Shown here: piece after piece, positions 17,163 to 25,086 of the stretch
Position numbering within the stretch: position 1 is the stretch's first letter
Layout of the letters: every line of letters begins with the position of its first letter
DNA from: Chryseobacterium potabilaquae
GTDB taxonomy: Bacteria; Bacteroidota; Bacteroidia; Flavobacteriales; Weeksellaceae
Direction: 5' to 3'
Assembly: GCF_902728265.1 (NCBI RefSeq)
Contig: NZ_CACVBR010000012.1
Location: 1 to 64,000 of the forward strand
DNA: 64,000 nucleotides
Made by a program: the position numbers and the translations under genes
Notes under the pieces: generated by a model
Told to the model about the DNA's origin: nothing
The model's input: the letters and a program-made list of their open reading frames with translations, nothing else
Database searches by the model: none

Positions 17163-18953
17163 ATGATCGACACCCTTAACAAAACATTAAAAGGCGGGGA
17201 ATTCTTAGTAAAAGAAATCCCGGCAAACGAAATCTTTAGCCTTGAAGAATTAACAGAAGAGCAAAAAATGCTTCGTGATTCGGCAAAGGAATTTATCGAT
17301 AGAGAAGTTGTTCCTCAAAAAGAACGTTTTGAAAAGAAAGATTATGCATTTACTGAAGAAGTAATGCGTAAGCTTGGAGAAATGGGAATGCTTGGAATTT
17401 CAGTACCTGAAGAATATGGTGGTCTTGGAATGGGCTTTGTAACAACCATGTTAGCTTGCGATTATATTTCAGGAGTGACGGGATCTCTAGCTACAGCGTA
17501 TGGTGCTCATACAGGAATCGGTACTCTTCCTATCGTTCTTTATGGAACTGAAGAACAAAAGAAAAAATATCTTCCGGATTTGGCTGCAGGAACAAAATTT
17601 GGAGCATATTGCTTGACTGAACCTGATGCGGGTTCTGATGCAAACTCAGGAAAGACAAAAGCAAAGCTATCGGAAGATGGTAAACATTACATCATTAATG
17701 GACAAAAAATGTGGATTTCAAATGCAGGTTTTGCAGATACTTTCACATTGTTTGCTAAAATTGAAGATGATAAAAATATTACAGGTTTTGTTATTAACAG
17801 ATCTGAGCTTGAAAATCCTGAAAGTTTAACTTTCGGGGAAGAAGAACATAAATTAGGTATTCGTGCTTCTTCTACTCGTCAGGTTTTCTTTAATGATATG
17901 AAAGTTCCGGTTGAAAATCTATTAGGAGAAAGAAATAATGGTTTCAAGATTGCATTAAACGCCTTGAATGTTGGACGTATCAAATTAGCTGGAGCTTGTT
18001 TAGATGCACAAAGAAGAATTTTAAATCATTCTATCCAATATTCCAATGAAAGAAAACAATTCGGAGTTTCTATCGCAACTTTTGGAGCAATCAGAAAGAA
18101 GATTGCAGAAATGGCAACAGGTCTTTTTGTAAGTGAAGCCGGATGTTTTAGAGCTGCAAAAAATATTGAAGATAAAATCCATGAATTAGTTGATGGAGGT
18201 TTAGATCATCAAGCTGCAGAATTGAAAGGTGTGGAAGAATTTGCTGTTGAATGTTCAATTCTTAAAGTTTTTGTTTCTGATTTAGCACAAAATACAGCTG
18301 ATGAAGGAATCCAAGTATATGGAGGGATGGGATTCTCTGAAGACACCCCAATGGAAGCAGCTTGGAGAGATTCCAGAATCTCAAGGATCTATGAAGGTAC
18401 GAATGAAATTAACAGACTTTTAGCAGTAGGAATGCTGATCAAGAGAGCTATGAAAGGAGAATTAGATTTATTATCTCCGGCTATGGCAATCAGTAAAGAA
18501 CTTATGGGTATTCCTTCTTTTGAAGTTCCTGATTACTCTTCATTCATGAGCGAAGAAAAAGCAATTATTGCTAATCTTAAGAAAGTTTTCTTAATGGTTT
18601 CAGGAGCTGCACTTCAAAAATATATGACAGAAATTGAGAAGCAACAACACTTATTATTGAACGCTTCTGAAATTCTGAATCAAATCTATATGGCAGAATC
18701 TACGATATTAAGAGTAGAAAAACATTTCTCTGCAGATTCAGTAGAAGCTGCAATGGCTCAGTTGAACCTATATAAAGCAGTGGAAAAAACGATTGTTGCT
18801 GCTAAAGAAGGAATCATTTCTTTCGCTGAAGGAGATGAACAAAGAATGATGCTTTCAGGATTAAGAAGATTTACTAAATATGCAAATAATCCAAATGTAG
18901 TGGCTCTTACAGAAAAAGTAGCTGCTCATTACCTTGAGAAAGGAGCATATTAG
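17163..18953 (+). CDS. fadE: Acyl-CoA dehydrogenase (VLCAD-like, long form)
   Basis: FAD-dependent first step of beta-oxidation. The N-terminal helical domain (EEQKMLRDSAKEFI), the FAD-binding signature GAYCLTEPDAGSDANSG (near 153-168) and KMWISNAGFADTFTLFA are clear, and ISRIYEGTNEINRLL holds the catalytic Glu region. The extra C-terminal 170 residues are the extension seen in very-long-chain acyl-CoA dehydrogenases. 596 residues. Last gene of the marR-fadBAE run; a strong terminator follows. Confidence 0.93.
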   Translation: MIDTLNKTLKGGEFLVKEIPANEIFSLEELTEEQKMLRDSAKEFIDREVVPQKERFEKKDYAFTEEVMRKLGEMGMLGISVPEEYGGLGMGFVTTMLACDYISGVTGSLATAYGAHTGIGTLPIVLYGTEEQKKKYLPDLAAGTKFGAYCLTEPDAGSDANSGKTKAKLSEDGKHYIINGQKMWISNAGFADTFTLFAKIEDDKNITGFVINRSELENPESLTFGEEEHKLGIRASSTRQVFFNDMKVPVENLLGERNNGFKIALNALNVGRIKLAGACLDAQRRILNHSIQYSNERKQFGVSIATFGAIRKKIAEMATGLFVSEAGCFRAAKNIEDKIHELVDGGLDHQAAELKGVEEFAVECSILKVFVSDLAQNTADEGIQVYGGMGFSEDTPMEAAWRDSRISRIYEGTNEINRLLAVGMLIKRAMKGELDLLSPAMAISKELMGIPSFEVPDYSSFMSEEKAIIANLKKVFLMVSGAALQKYMTEIEKQQHLLLNASEILNQIYMAESTILRVEKHFSADSVEAAMAQLNLYKAVEKTIVAAKEGIISFAEGDEQRMMLSGLRRFTKYANNPNVVALTEKVAAHYLEKGAY

Positions 18954-18977
18954 TCTTTTATTGATAAATTTGATTTC

Positions 18978-19012
18978 AAAAGCGTCTCAAAATTGAGACG
19001 CTTTTATTTTTA
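18978..19012 (+). terminator. Terminator of the beta-oxidation operon
   Basis: Stem AAAAGCGTCTC / GAGACGCTTTT with a short AAAATT loop, followed by ATTTTT. It is 24 bp after the fadE stop. Confidence 0.92.
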
Positions 19013-19055
19013 GTAGAGAATAATTTCTCACTTACTTTTAAAGAAGTTAAATAGA

Positions 19056-20900
19056 CTATTTTAGAATGTCAATATACATTTTTCCATCTTTCATGTAGGC
19101 ATCAATCTGAGCATTAATACTTTTCCCATCAATACCATCTTTATCTAAAGTTCCATATATATACCCATTATCAAAGTCAATGAGGGTAGGTATATAAAAA
19201 TTATCCGCCTGATAAGTGACATTCCCTATAGTATAACTACCAAAATTAAGATCATCATAGTATGCTCCGTTGTTTAAGCTTATTTGTGTAACAGAGTTTC
19301 CTCCATATGTAAAACTTTTTCCTCCAGAATATTGTACTCTGATTATTTGATCTAAAGTTGGATTTGGATACGGTGGCAACGCAATAAGGCCCGGATTAAA
19401 GCAAATTGTACATCCTAATCTAATTAGAATTTGACCTAATCTATCATAACTAAGATTTCTGATGTATAATTCTGTAGGTACATTTTTATTAAAAGTATGG
19501 CTTTTTCCATCAGTATTAATTGTGGATCCCCATTTTTTGATATTAATATATGTTAATTTATCATTTTGCTTACGAGCTTCAATTATAGCGTTTTTGCTCC
19601 CTCCATTTATACCCTTAGGATCTGTAAAGAAATAGTTTTTAGTAGTAGCCGTATTAGTATAATTTCCTATTAAAGTTTTTACATCTGATTTTAAATATAC
19701 ATACGGCTCTGAAGGATCTGTTACCGTTTGAGAGTTATCGTAAAAAATATTATTATCCTTGAAAAGAATATCATTTCTTTCTGAAGTTCCATTAAGACTT
19801 ATATAATCTACAACGTATGATTTTTGATTGAATGTATAAGTATATTTTTTCTTCTTCATATTATATATGAGTTGAATTTCCTCATTTTGATTTAGGTTAC
19901 GCATAATGGAAATTCCATCAACAAATTGTATTTGTAAACTCAAGGTATTATAATCAATATTTTTCAAGACCAGTTTTTTGGAATAATGATAGGAAAGCCA
20001 ATCAATATCTTTATCACTTAATCCTATCGTGGGTCTTGTAACTTCACTTCCATCTTTTTTGGTATAAAAAGGAAGGTTTCGACTTTTCAAATCATTTGCC
20101 AAAGCAACAGCATTTCTAGGGTATCCGGCATATAGCATTACTGATGTTAGGTCAAATGCAAAAGGGTCATTTAATGTTGAACTCTCCATCTGAAGATTAT
20201 AAATTACAGTATTATAGAGGCTCGCATAGCTGGTTTTTATGTAATTGAATGTTTCAGGTTTAAATTTTAGGGCATCATTTCTATTTAAACGTTGATGCTC
20301 ATGTATCATTCCTAAAACGTGACCTATTTCATGGATAACACTTATTTTATCGCAGGTTTCAGATAGATTAACTGTATTCACTCTACCAGACTTATATCCC
20401 ATATCAGCGTTACAACCTGAAATTGCTTTTTTAAAGAAAATATCATTATTGTTACCTGCAGTCTCGGTAAAAGTAATAATACTGTTTGTTTTGGTAATAT
20501 ATTCGGCGACAGCTTGCTGTATAAAAGTTTTTAATTGAGCAGGCATAGAAGGATCAATCTTATAATTGAAGTTTGTTTTTGGCCATACGGCATAATTACC
20601 TACAGTTACTTGGTCCCAATCTACAACGGCTTTTGAACTCAAGGTATTTGCAAGCGTAGAATTTAATTCTTTAACACTTTCTTTATCCAGTAGTATATCA
20701 TCATTGACCACATAGTCGCCCTCATCTGTTCTCCAAGCTTGAATTTGCTGTCCTTGATATTCAATTGATACCAATCCAGGTTTTCCCATGATTGTTTGAG
20801 ATGAATTTTTTGAGTCTGTAGAATTAGTTTCAAGATCATTTTCTCTACAAGAAAGAGGAATAAGCACTATAAATAGTGTCGAAATTAAAAATCTTTTCAT
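19056..20900 (-). CDS. Astacin-family (M12A) zinc metalloprotease lipoprotein
   Basis: 614 residues. Lipoprotein signal with the acylated cysteine at residue 18 (IVLIPLSC). The astacin zinc site HEIGHVLGMIHEH (residues 190-202; HExxHxxGxxH plus the family Glu) and the Met-turn TSVMLYAGY (Met255) identify the catalytic domain at about 100-300; the Met-turn is usually SIMHY, here SVMLY. An N-terminal stretch before residue 95 may be a propeptide. The C-terminal 300 residues are not recognised and look like beta-rich repeats. Cell-surface or periplasmic; related in class to flavastacin from the same bacterial group. It stands alone, convergent with fadE. Confidence 0.85.
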   Translation of the reverse strand: MKRFLISTLFIVLIPLSCRENDLETNSTDSKNSSQTIMGKPGLVSIEYQGQQIQAWRTDEGDYVVNDDILLDKESVKELNSTLANTLSSKAVVDWDQVTVGNYAVWPKTNFNYKIDPSMPAQLKTFIQQAVAEYITKTNSIITFTETAGNNNDIFFKKAISGCNADMGYKSGRVNTVNLSETCDKISVIHEIGHVLGMIHEHQRLNRNDALKFKPETFNYIKTSYASLYNTVIYNLQMESSTLNDPFAFDLTSVMLYAGYPRNAVALANDLKSRNLPFYTKKDGSEVTRPTIGLSDKDIDWLSYHYSKKLVLKNIDYNTLSLQIQFVDGISIMRNLNQNEEIQLIYNMKKKKYTYTFNQKSYVVDYISLNGTSERNDILFKDNNIFYDNSQTVTDPSEPYVYLKSDVKTLIGNYTNTATTKNYFFTDPKGINGGSKNAIIEARKQNDKLTYINIKKWGSTINTDGKSHTFNKNVPTELYIRNLSYDRLGQILIRLGCTICFNPGLIALPPYPNPTLDQIIRVQYSGGKSFTYGGNSVTQISLNNGAYYDDLNFGSYTIGNVTYQADNFYIPTLIDFDNGYIYGTLDKDGIDGKSINAQIDAYMKDGKMYIDILK

Positions 20901-21053
20901 ATTTTATTGGTTTAGGTTGCAAAGCTAATTCTTATACATAACATACATTTGCTGAAAAATCCTAATCACTTCATCTATATTGATTATTTTATTATAACAT
21001 TTTAGTAACTTATTCAAAAAAATCAAATAAAATAATGAAATAAAAATAATTCT

Positions 21054-21506
21054 ATGAAACATCTATTTTCTCTACTTGTTTTCTTAACAGGTATTTTTAT
21101 GACAACAGCACAAACTAAGGAAGAAACAATTACTTGGCTAAAAGAAAAATTAAAAGCATATGGGCAAAATGCCGTTAGAGCTACAAATGTTACGTTAAAG
21201 AGTATTGACGAATGTAACATCGTAGTTAATTATACGTCAAGCTCGAAAGATAAGATGGGAAAAATACAGAATATACGATTTCAAGAGATATTACCTACCA
21301 ATATAGATAGGATTGTTCGTTCTGATGAAAGCTTTCCTGGTCATTTTGTATATCGTGAAGAAGCAGTTGTTACCACCTTAGTAGAAGATGGATACTTCAT
21401 CAATAAAAGCCGTACCAGTAGTTTAAGACTTAATGAAGAAAGCGTATCTATCCCGGAGGTAGAAAAAGCAATAAAGCATTTAGCTACTTTTTGTAGAAAA
21501 AAATAA
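21054..21506 (+). CDS. Small exported protein of unknown function
   Basis: 150 residues with a signal peptide (MKHLFSLLVFLTGIFMTTAQ). The mature part begins TKEETITWLKEKLKAYGQN and contains a beta-rich region with INFRQ-like and IVNYTS segments; no family recognised. It has its own terminator at 21549-21580, so it is monocistronic. It lies head to head with the astacin gene, 153 bp apart. Confidence 0.75.
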   Translation: MKHLFSLLVFLTGIFMTTAQTKEETITWLKEKLKAYGQNAVRATNVTLKSIDECNIVVNYTSSSKDKMGKIQNIRFQEILPTNIDRIVRSDESFPGHFVYREEAVVTTLVEDGYFINKSRTSSLRLNEESVSIPEVEKAIKHLATFCRKK

Positions 21507-21548
21507 GAAATATTATCTTATTCATTGAATTAATTTGAAAATGATCAT

Positions 21549-21586
21549 AAAAAATGTCTCAAGTTTTTGGGACATTTTTTATTTTT
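21549..21586 (+). terminator. Terminator after the small exported protein gene
   Basis: AAAAATGTC / GACATTTTT stem with a 12-nt loop and a TTTTTTATTTTT tail. The same tail contains TATTTTTG (21580-21587), a fair -7 element for the HD gene starting at 21611. Confidence 0.8.
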
Positions 21587-21610
21587 GTATTCTATTTTTT
21601 ACTATTAAAA

Positions 21611-22057
21611 ATGACAAAGGAAGAGTTATTAAACAGAGCTATAAAAATTGCTGATAAAGCGCATAAAGGTCAAACCGACAAATATCATGCTCCTTATATT
21701 GCTCATGTAATGAGGGTAATGGAATATGGAAAAACATTGGATGAAAAAATAGTAGGTGTTTTGCATGATGTAGTTGAAGATCATCCCCTAGAATTTAGTC
21801 TTGATTATTTAAGAACTGAAGGCTTTCCTGAATATATTATTTTTGCGATTAGCTGTCTAACAAAATTTGATCCTGAGGAAGAGTATGATGATTTTGTGAA
21901 AAGAACAGAAAGATCACCCCTTGCTGTTGCTGTCAAATTGAACGATCTTCGAGATAATATGGATCTTAGAAGGGTCAATAGAGAACTTACATCTAAAGAT
22001 ATAAAAAGATTTAATAAATACCTAAAAGCATATCGATATTTAATAGATAAATATTAA
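21611..22057 (+). CDS. HD-domain protein resembling (p)ppGpp hydrolase (SpoT/small alarmone hydrolase type)
   Basis: 148 residues from the ATG at 21611; the upstream ATG at 21554 lies in the preceding terminator hairpin and would add a spurious hydrophobic leader. Hydrolase-domain motifs of RelA/SpoT proteins are visible: AHKGQTDKYHAPYIAHVMRV (His18, His32), VLHDVVEDH (His52-Asp53 and Glu56-Asp57) and VKLNDLRDNMDLR (Asp112). There is no synthetase or TGS domain, so it is a stand-alone hydrolase. Possible substrates are (p)ppGpp or another pyrophosphorylated nucleotide. No partner small alarmone synthetase is adjacent. Its stop overlaps that of the convergent DUF2490 gene. Confidence 0.8.
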   Translation: MTKEELLNRAIKIADKAHKGQTDKYHAPYIAHVMRVMEYGKTLDEKIVGVLHDVVEDHPLEFSLDYLRTEGFPEYIIFAISCLTKFDPEEEYDDFVKRTERSPLAVAVKLNDLRDNMDLRRVNRELTSKDIKRFNKYLKAYRYLIDKY

Positions 22058-22770
22058 TCTGCACCAGGAAACTCATATGTTTTCTTATGATGATTGGTAT
22101 CATCAATATTAACATTTAGAGCCAAGTAGATAAAATGTAAATTTCTATTTCCAGCAGCTTCAAACTCTCTTTGCCAAAGATAGCCACATAGGACTCCAAA
22201 ATACTCATCAATTTGATATCCGAATCCACCATATATTCTATTTCTGGCAAAAGTGGGCTTCATAGGACTTACAAAAAAGACTTCATCATAAACATTCGCA
22301 AAAACAGTTCCTTTTTTTACTTCCTTCGCGTTTAGCGGAACACTGATATTCAAACGATAACGATAACGCATTCTTTGAGAACTTTTTTCTGTTTTAGGTT
22401 CATAAAACCAACTTTTTTCTGCTCTCAATCGGTTTTCAAATTTTACAATTCCTTTTTTAAAGTCAATCACATCCTGAAGCCAAAATCTTAATTCTTCTCT
22501 ACTGAGACTATGATTTTTATAATTAACATATCTTCCCAATCCCACAAAAGGTTTATGATTCTTGGTAAGATTGTATCCTAGTCCTCCTTTAATTTCATAA
22601 TAATCAGGATAGGAATAATCTTCATTTCCACGTAATTGTCCTTCTCCATAAAGAAAAAACTTGGGATGAAACTTATAGGTCAAAGTTACCGCATTAAAAC
22701 TGGAAATATGATCCTGTCCCCTGCACAAAACAATACAAAAAAGTAAACTTAGACTAAAAAATAGTTTCAT
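22054..22770 (-). CDS. DUF2490 family outer-membrane protein
   Basis: 238 residues from the ATG at 22770, chosen because it begins the signal peptide (MKLFFSLSLLFCIVLCRGQ); an in-frame ATG at 22803 adds eleven residues that spoil it. The mature part has the alternating pattern of a small beta-barrel (LYGEGQLRGNEDYSYPDYYEIKGGLGY, RMRYRYRLNISVPL, NRIYGGFGYQIDEYFGV) typical of DUF2490. Function unknown. Converges with the HD gene, and lies 71 bp downstream of the TonB receptor gene on the same strand, so the two may share a transcript. Confidence 0.78.
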   Translation of the reverse strand: MKLFFSLSLLFCIVLCRGQDHISSFNAVTLTYKFHPKFFLYGEGQLRGNEDYSYPDYYEIKGGLGYNLTKNHKPFVGLGRYVNYKNHSLSREELRFWLQDVIDFKKGIVKFENRLRAEKSWFYEPKTEKSSQRMRYRYRLNISVPLNAKEVKKGTVFANVYDEVFFVSPMKPTFARNRIYGGFGYQIDEYFGVLCGYLWQREFEAAGNRNLHFIYLALNVNIDDTNHHKKTYEFPGAD

Positions 22771-22841
22771 AAAAAATTTTTGCAAAAGTAAAGTATTTAA
22801 CAAATTCTTAATATTAACTTTACGTAATGTGCAATTAACAT

Positions 22842-24653
22842 TTATTTAATGTTTATCTGATAGGTAAAGCCAATGTGAAACCATCTTTGAGGCATTTTCA
22901 CGCCAAATGTTTCAGTATATTTTGTATTGGTAACATTATTTATTAAAACATACACTGAAAGATCATTTTTTGTATAGCTTACTTTCTGATCGAGTAGATT
23001 ATAGCTTCCTAAATTTACCCTTTCATTATATCGGTATACAAATTCATTGGTGAAATTTTTTCTAAATTTTGTTTCCAACCGCGCAATAAACTGATGCTTT
23101 AAATTATCTAAAACATATCTGGATACCAAATCATTCGATTGCTTAAAAGAAGTATCTAAATAGCTATATCCGATAGCATATTTTAACCAACGAAACATTC
23201 TATGATTTAATTCTGTTTCAATCCCTTTAGTATTAATCTTACCTACATTTTGAGCATACCATATAGGATCATTTAATGATTTTTTCACCCAATCAATGGA
23301 GTTATTGGAATCTCGTAAAAAAACACTTATTTTGGCTAAAATATTTTTATTTTGAAATTGATATCCTAATTCGGAAGAAATAGCGTTTTCCGGAATCAGA
23401 TCAGCGTTTCCTTGTTCTGTTTTACTTGCATAATAAAGATCTGTAAAAGTGGGAACTCTATATACTCTTGCAATATTCCCATAGACTTTGTTATTGGGAG
23501 TAAAATGGTATCCAATATCTAATCCGGGATAAAAGAAATTACCTTCTTTAGAATAGTTGGCCCAAGAAATTCCTGGAGAGATATTCAATTTTTTGTCTAA
23601 TAAAGAAAAATAATGTTCAAAGAAAACTTGTGAAACAAAACGATTTCTGTTTCCTAGATTGTTACTTGCTAAATATTCTTTTCTTAATTCAACACCCAAA
23701 CCAGTTGTCCCTAATCCCCATTCATAACTAGAATTCACCTCTCCTCCCACATTATTTCCAATATGCATATTTCTATATCCATCTGGTTTTTGCCTGTCAT
23801 ACAAATACATATCCTGCCCTCTTCTCCAATAGATATCTGAATTAATCCTTAATTTACCAAAACTTTGTTGATGCGCTAAACTTACCACCGATGCTTGTGT
23901 TTCTTCATATTGCTCAGTGGCTAACGGGGATGAATAAAACCCATTGGCTCCAAATTTTTTCTCAGAAAATCCGGCTTGCAATCTAATATTTCCATCTTTT
24001 ATAGTATATCTGCTTTGGTAAAAAACATTTCTGATTTCATAATCTGTATTATGCATATACCCTTGGGAAGAATTGGAGTTTGTTTGTAATGAATTTGAAA
24101 ATATTTCATTTCCAAACTGAGCATTCACTCCCATACTGTAGGTCTCATAATCTCCTCCGTCGGCACTTATTTTCACTTTCTTTCCGAGATACGTTTTTGT
24201 AATTATATTGATGACCCCTGCATATGCATTTTGTCCGAACCTTCTGGCAGCCGGTCCTTTAATTACCTCAATTCTTTCCACATCATCAAGATCAACTGGT
24301 AAATTCAAAGAATTATGTCCCGTTTGTGAATCATTCATTCTGATACCGTTAAGAAGTAAGAGCACCTGCTCAAATGAACTTCCACGAAAACCAATATCAC
24401 TTTGTACCCCATTAGCTCCTCTCCTTCTAATATCCATTCCAGGAATTTGCTGAAGGATCTCATCGATACTTTTCGCCGGAGAATTGGCAATATCTTCTTT
24501 TGTTAAGACTGTAATATTTTGATTTGCAATTTTATAGGGTGTAGAAATAAATTTTCCTTGAATGTTTATGGTTTCAATATCCACTGATTTTTCTTGCGCA
24601 TTCATGTATATCACACATCCTACACAAAAAACCGGAAGTATTTTTTTAATCAT
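22842..24653 (-). CDS. TonB-dependent outer-membrane receptor (BtuB/siderophore type)
   Basis: 603 residues: signal peptide to about 19 (CVIYMNAQ), a short TonB-box region, a plug domain (ILQQIPGMDIRRRGANGVQSDIGFRG, GFRGSSFEQVLLLLNGIRM, VERIEVIKGPAARRFGQNAYAGVINIITK) and a 22-strand-type barrel ending in FTYQINIK. No SusD or carboxypeptidase-like extension, so this is a micronutrient receptor rather than a glycan one. The substrate cannot be read from the sequence. The FecD/FecE pair is 11 kb away. An exact flavobacterial promoter precedes the gene. Confidence 0.88.
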   Translation of the reverse strand: MIKKILPVFCVGCVIYMNAQEKSVDIETINIQGKFISTPYKIANQNITVLTKEDIANSPAKSIDEILQQIPGMDIRRRGANGVQSDIGFRGSSFEQVLLLLNGIRMNDSQTGHNSLNLPVDLDDVERIEVIKGPAARRFGQNAYAGVINIITKTYLGKKVKISADGGDYETYSMGVNAQFGNEIFSNSLQTNSNSSQGYMHNTDYEIRNVFYQSRYTIKDGNIRLQAGFSEKKFGANGFYSSPLATEQYEETQASVVSLAHQQSFGKLRINSDIYWRRGQDMYLYDRQKPDGYRNMHIGNNVGGEVNSSYEWGLGTTGLGVELRKEYLASNNLGNRNRFVSQVFFEHYFSLLDKKLNISPGISWANYSKEGNFFYPGLDIGYHFTPNNKVYGNIARVYRVPTFTDLYYASKTEQGNADLIPENAISSELGYQFQNKNILAKISVFLRDSNNSIDWVKKSLNDPIWYAQNVGKINTKGIETELNHRMFRWLKYAIGYSYLDTSFKQSNDLVSRYVLDNLKHQFIARLETKFRKNFTNEFVYRYNERVNLGSYNLLDQKVSYTKNDLSVYVLINNVTNTKYTETFGVKMPQRWFHIGFTYQINIK

Positions 24654-24687
24654 AAAGTTATCTGATTATTATTTTTTTTTGAAAGTT

Positions 24688-24719
24688 CAAAAGTAATATT
24701 GTTCATCAATAGATACAAA
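24688..24719 (-). promoter_or_regulatory. Promoter of the TonB receptor gene
   Basis: Minus-strand TTTG (24719-24716), 20 bp, then TACTTTTG (24695-24688): full match to the TTG / TAnnTTTG pattern, 34 bp before the start codon. Confidence 0.7.
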
Positions 24720-24732
24720 TGATAGTTATCAT

Positions 24733-24766
24733 AAAAAAAGAAAGATGCGGGATTGCCGCATCTTTC
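24733..24766 (-). terminator. Terminator of a 16-codon minigene
   Basis: On the minus strand an 11-bp perfect stem (GAAAGATGCGG / CCGCATCTTTC, 5-nt loop; 24740-24766) is followed by a run of seven T. No ordinary gene ends upstream of it on that strand; only the 16-codon frame at 24840-24790 does. It also insulates the TonB promoter. Confidence 0.85.
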
Positions 24767-24789
24767 TGGAGGAAATCTTTAGTAATTTA

Positions 24790-24840
24790 TTACCTTTTTC
24801 TCATTAAATGTGTAACTAAATCTCTGAATAGTTTTTTCAT
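24790..24840 (-). CDS. 16-residue peptide gene (possible)
   Basis: ATG-start frame encoding MKKLFRDLVTHLMRKR, a basic amphipathic peptide. It sits alone in a 430-bp intergenic region, 24 bp before a strong terminator, and is preceded by a reasonable promoter on the same strand (TTG, 20 bp, TAACATTG). Promoter, minigene and terminator together argue for a real transcript; whether the peptide or the RNA is the product cannot be told. Confidence 0.5.
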   Translation of the reverse strand: MKKLFRDLVTHLMRKR

Positions 24841-25061
24841 TTTTATAATTACATATTTATTAGTACAATGTTACCAGTTTTTATAACACAAAACAATATT
24901 TTGATTAATTTTTTTTATAAAAATTAAAACAAAAAAGTATTTAATCAATTATAGCATAACAACTTATACTTATTATTTTTTTTACAATTTTAATTTTGGA
25001 ATAGTATACATAAAGAATATCGGATAAATTAATTGTTTATGCAGAAATCCCTAAAATTTCG

Positions 25062-25069
25062 TAAATTTG
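25062..25069 (+). promoter_or_regulatory. -7 element before uvrA
   Basis: TAAATTTG matches TAnnTTTG, 18 bp upstream of the ATG at 25087. The only upstream TTG (25033) is 26 bp away, longer than usual. Its position argues against the earlier in-frame ATG at 25033. Confidence 0.45.
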
Positions 25070-25086
25070 TTAGTCTTAAATTTACT

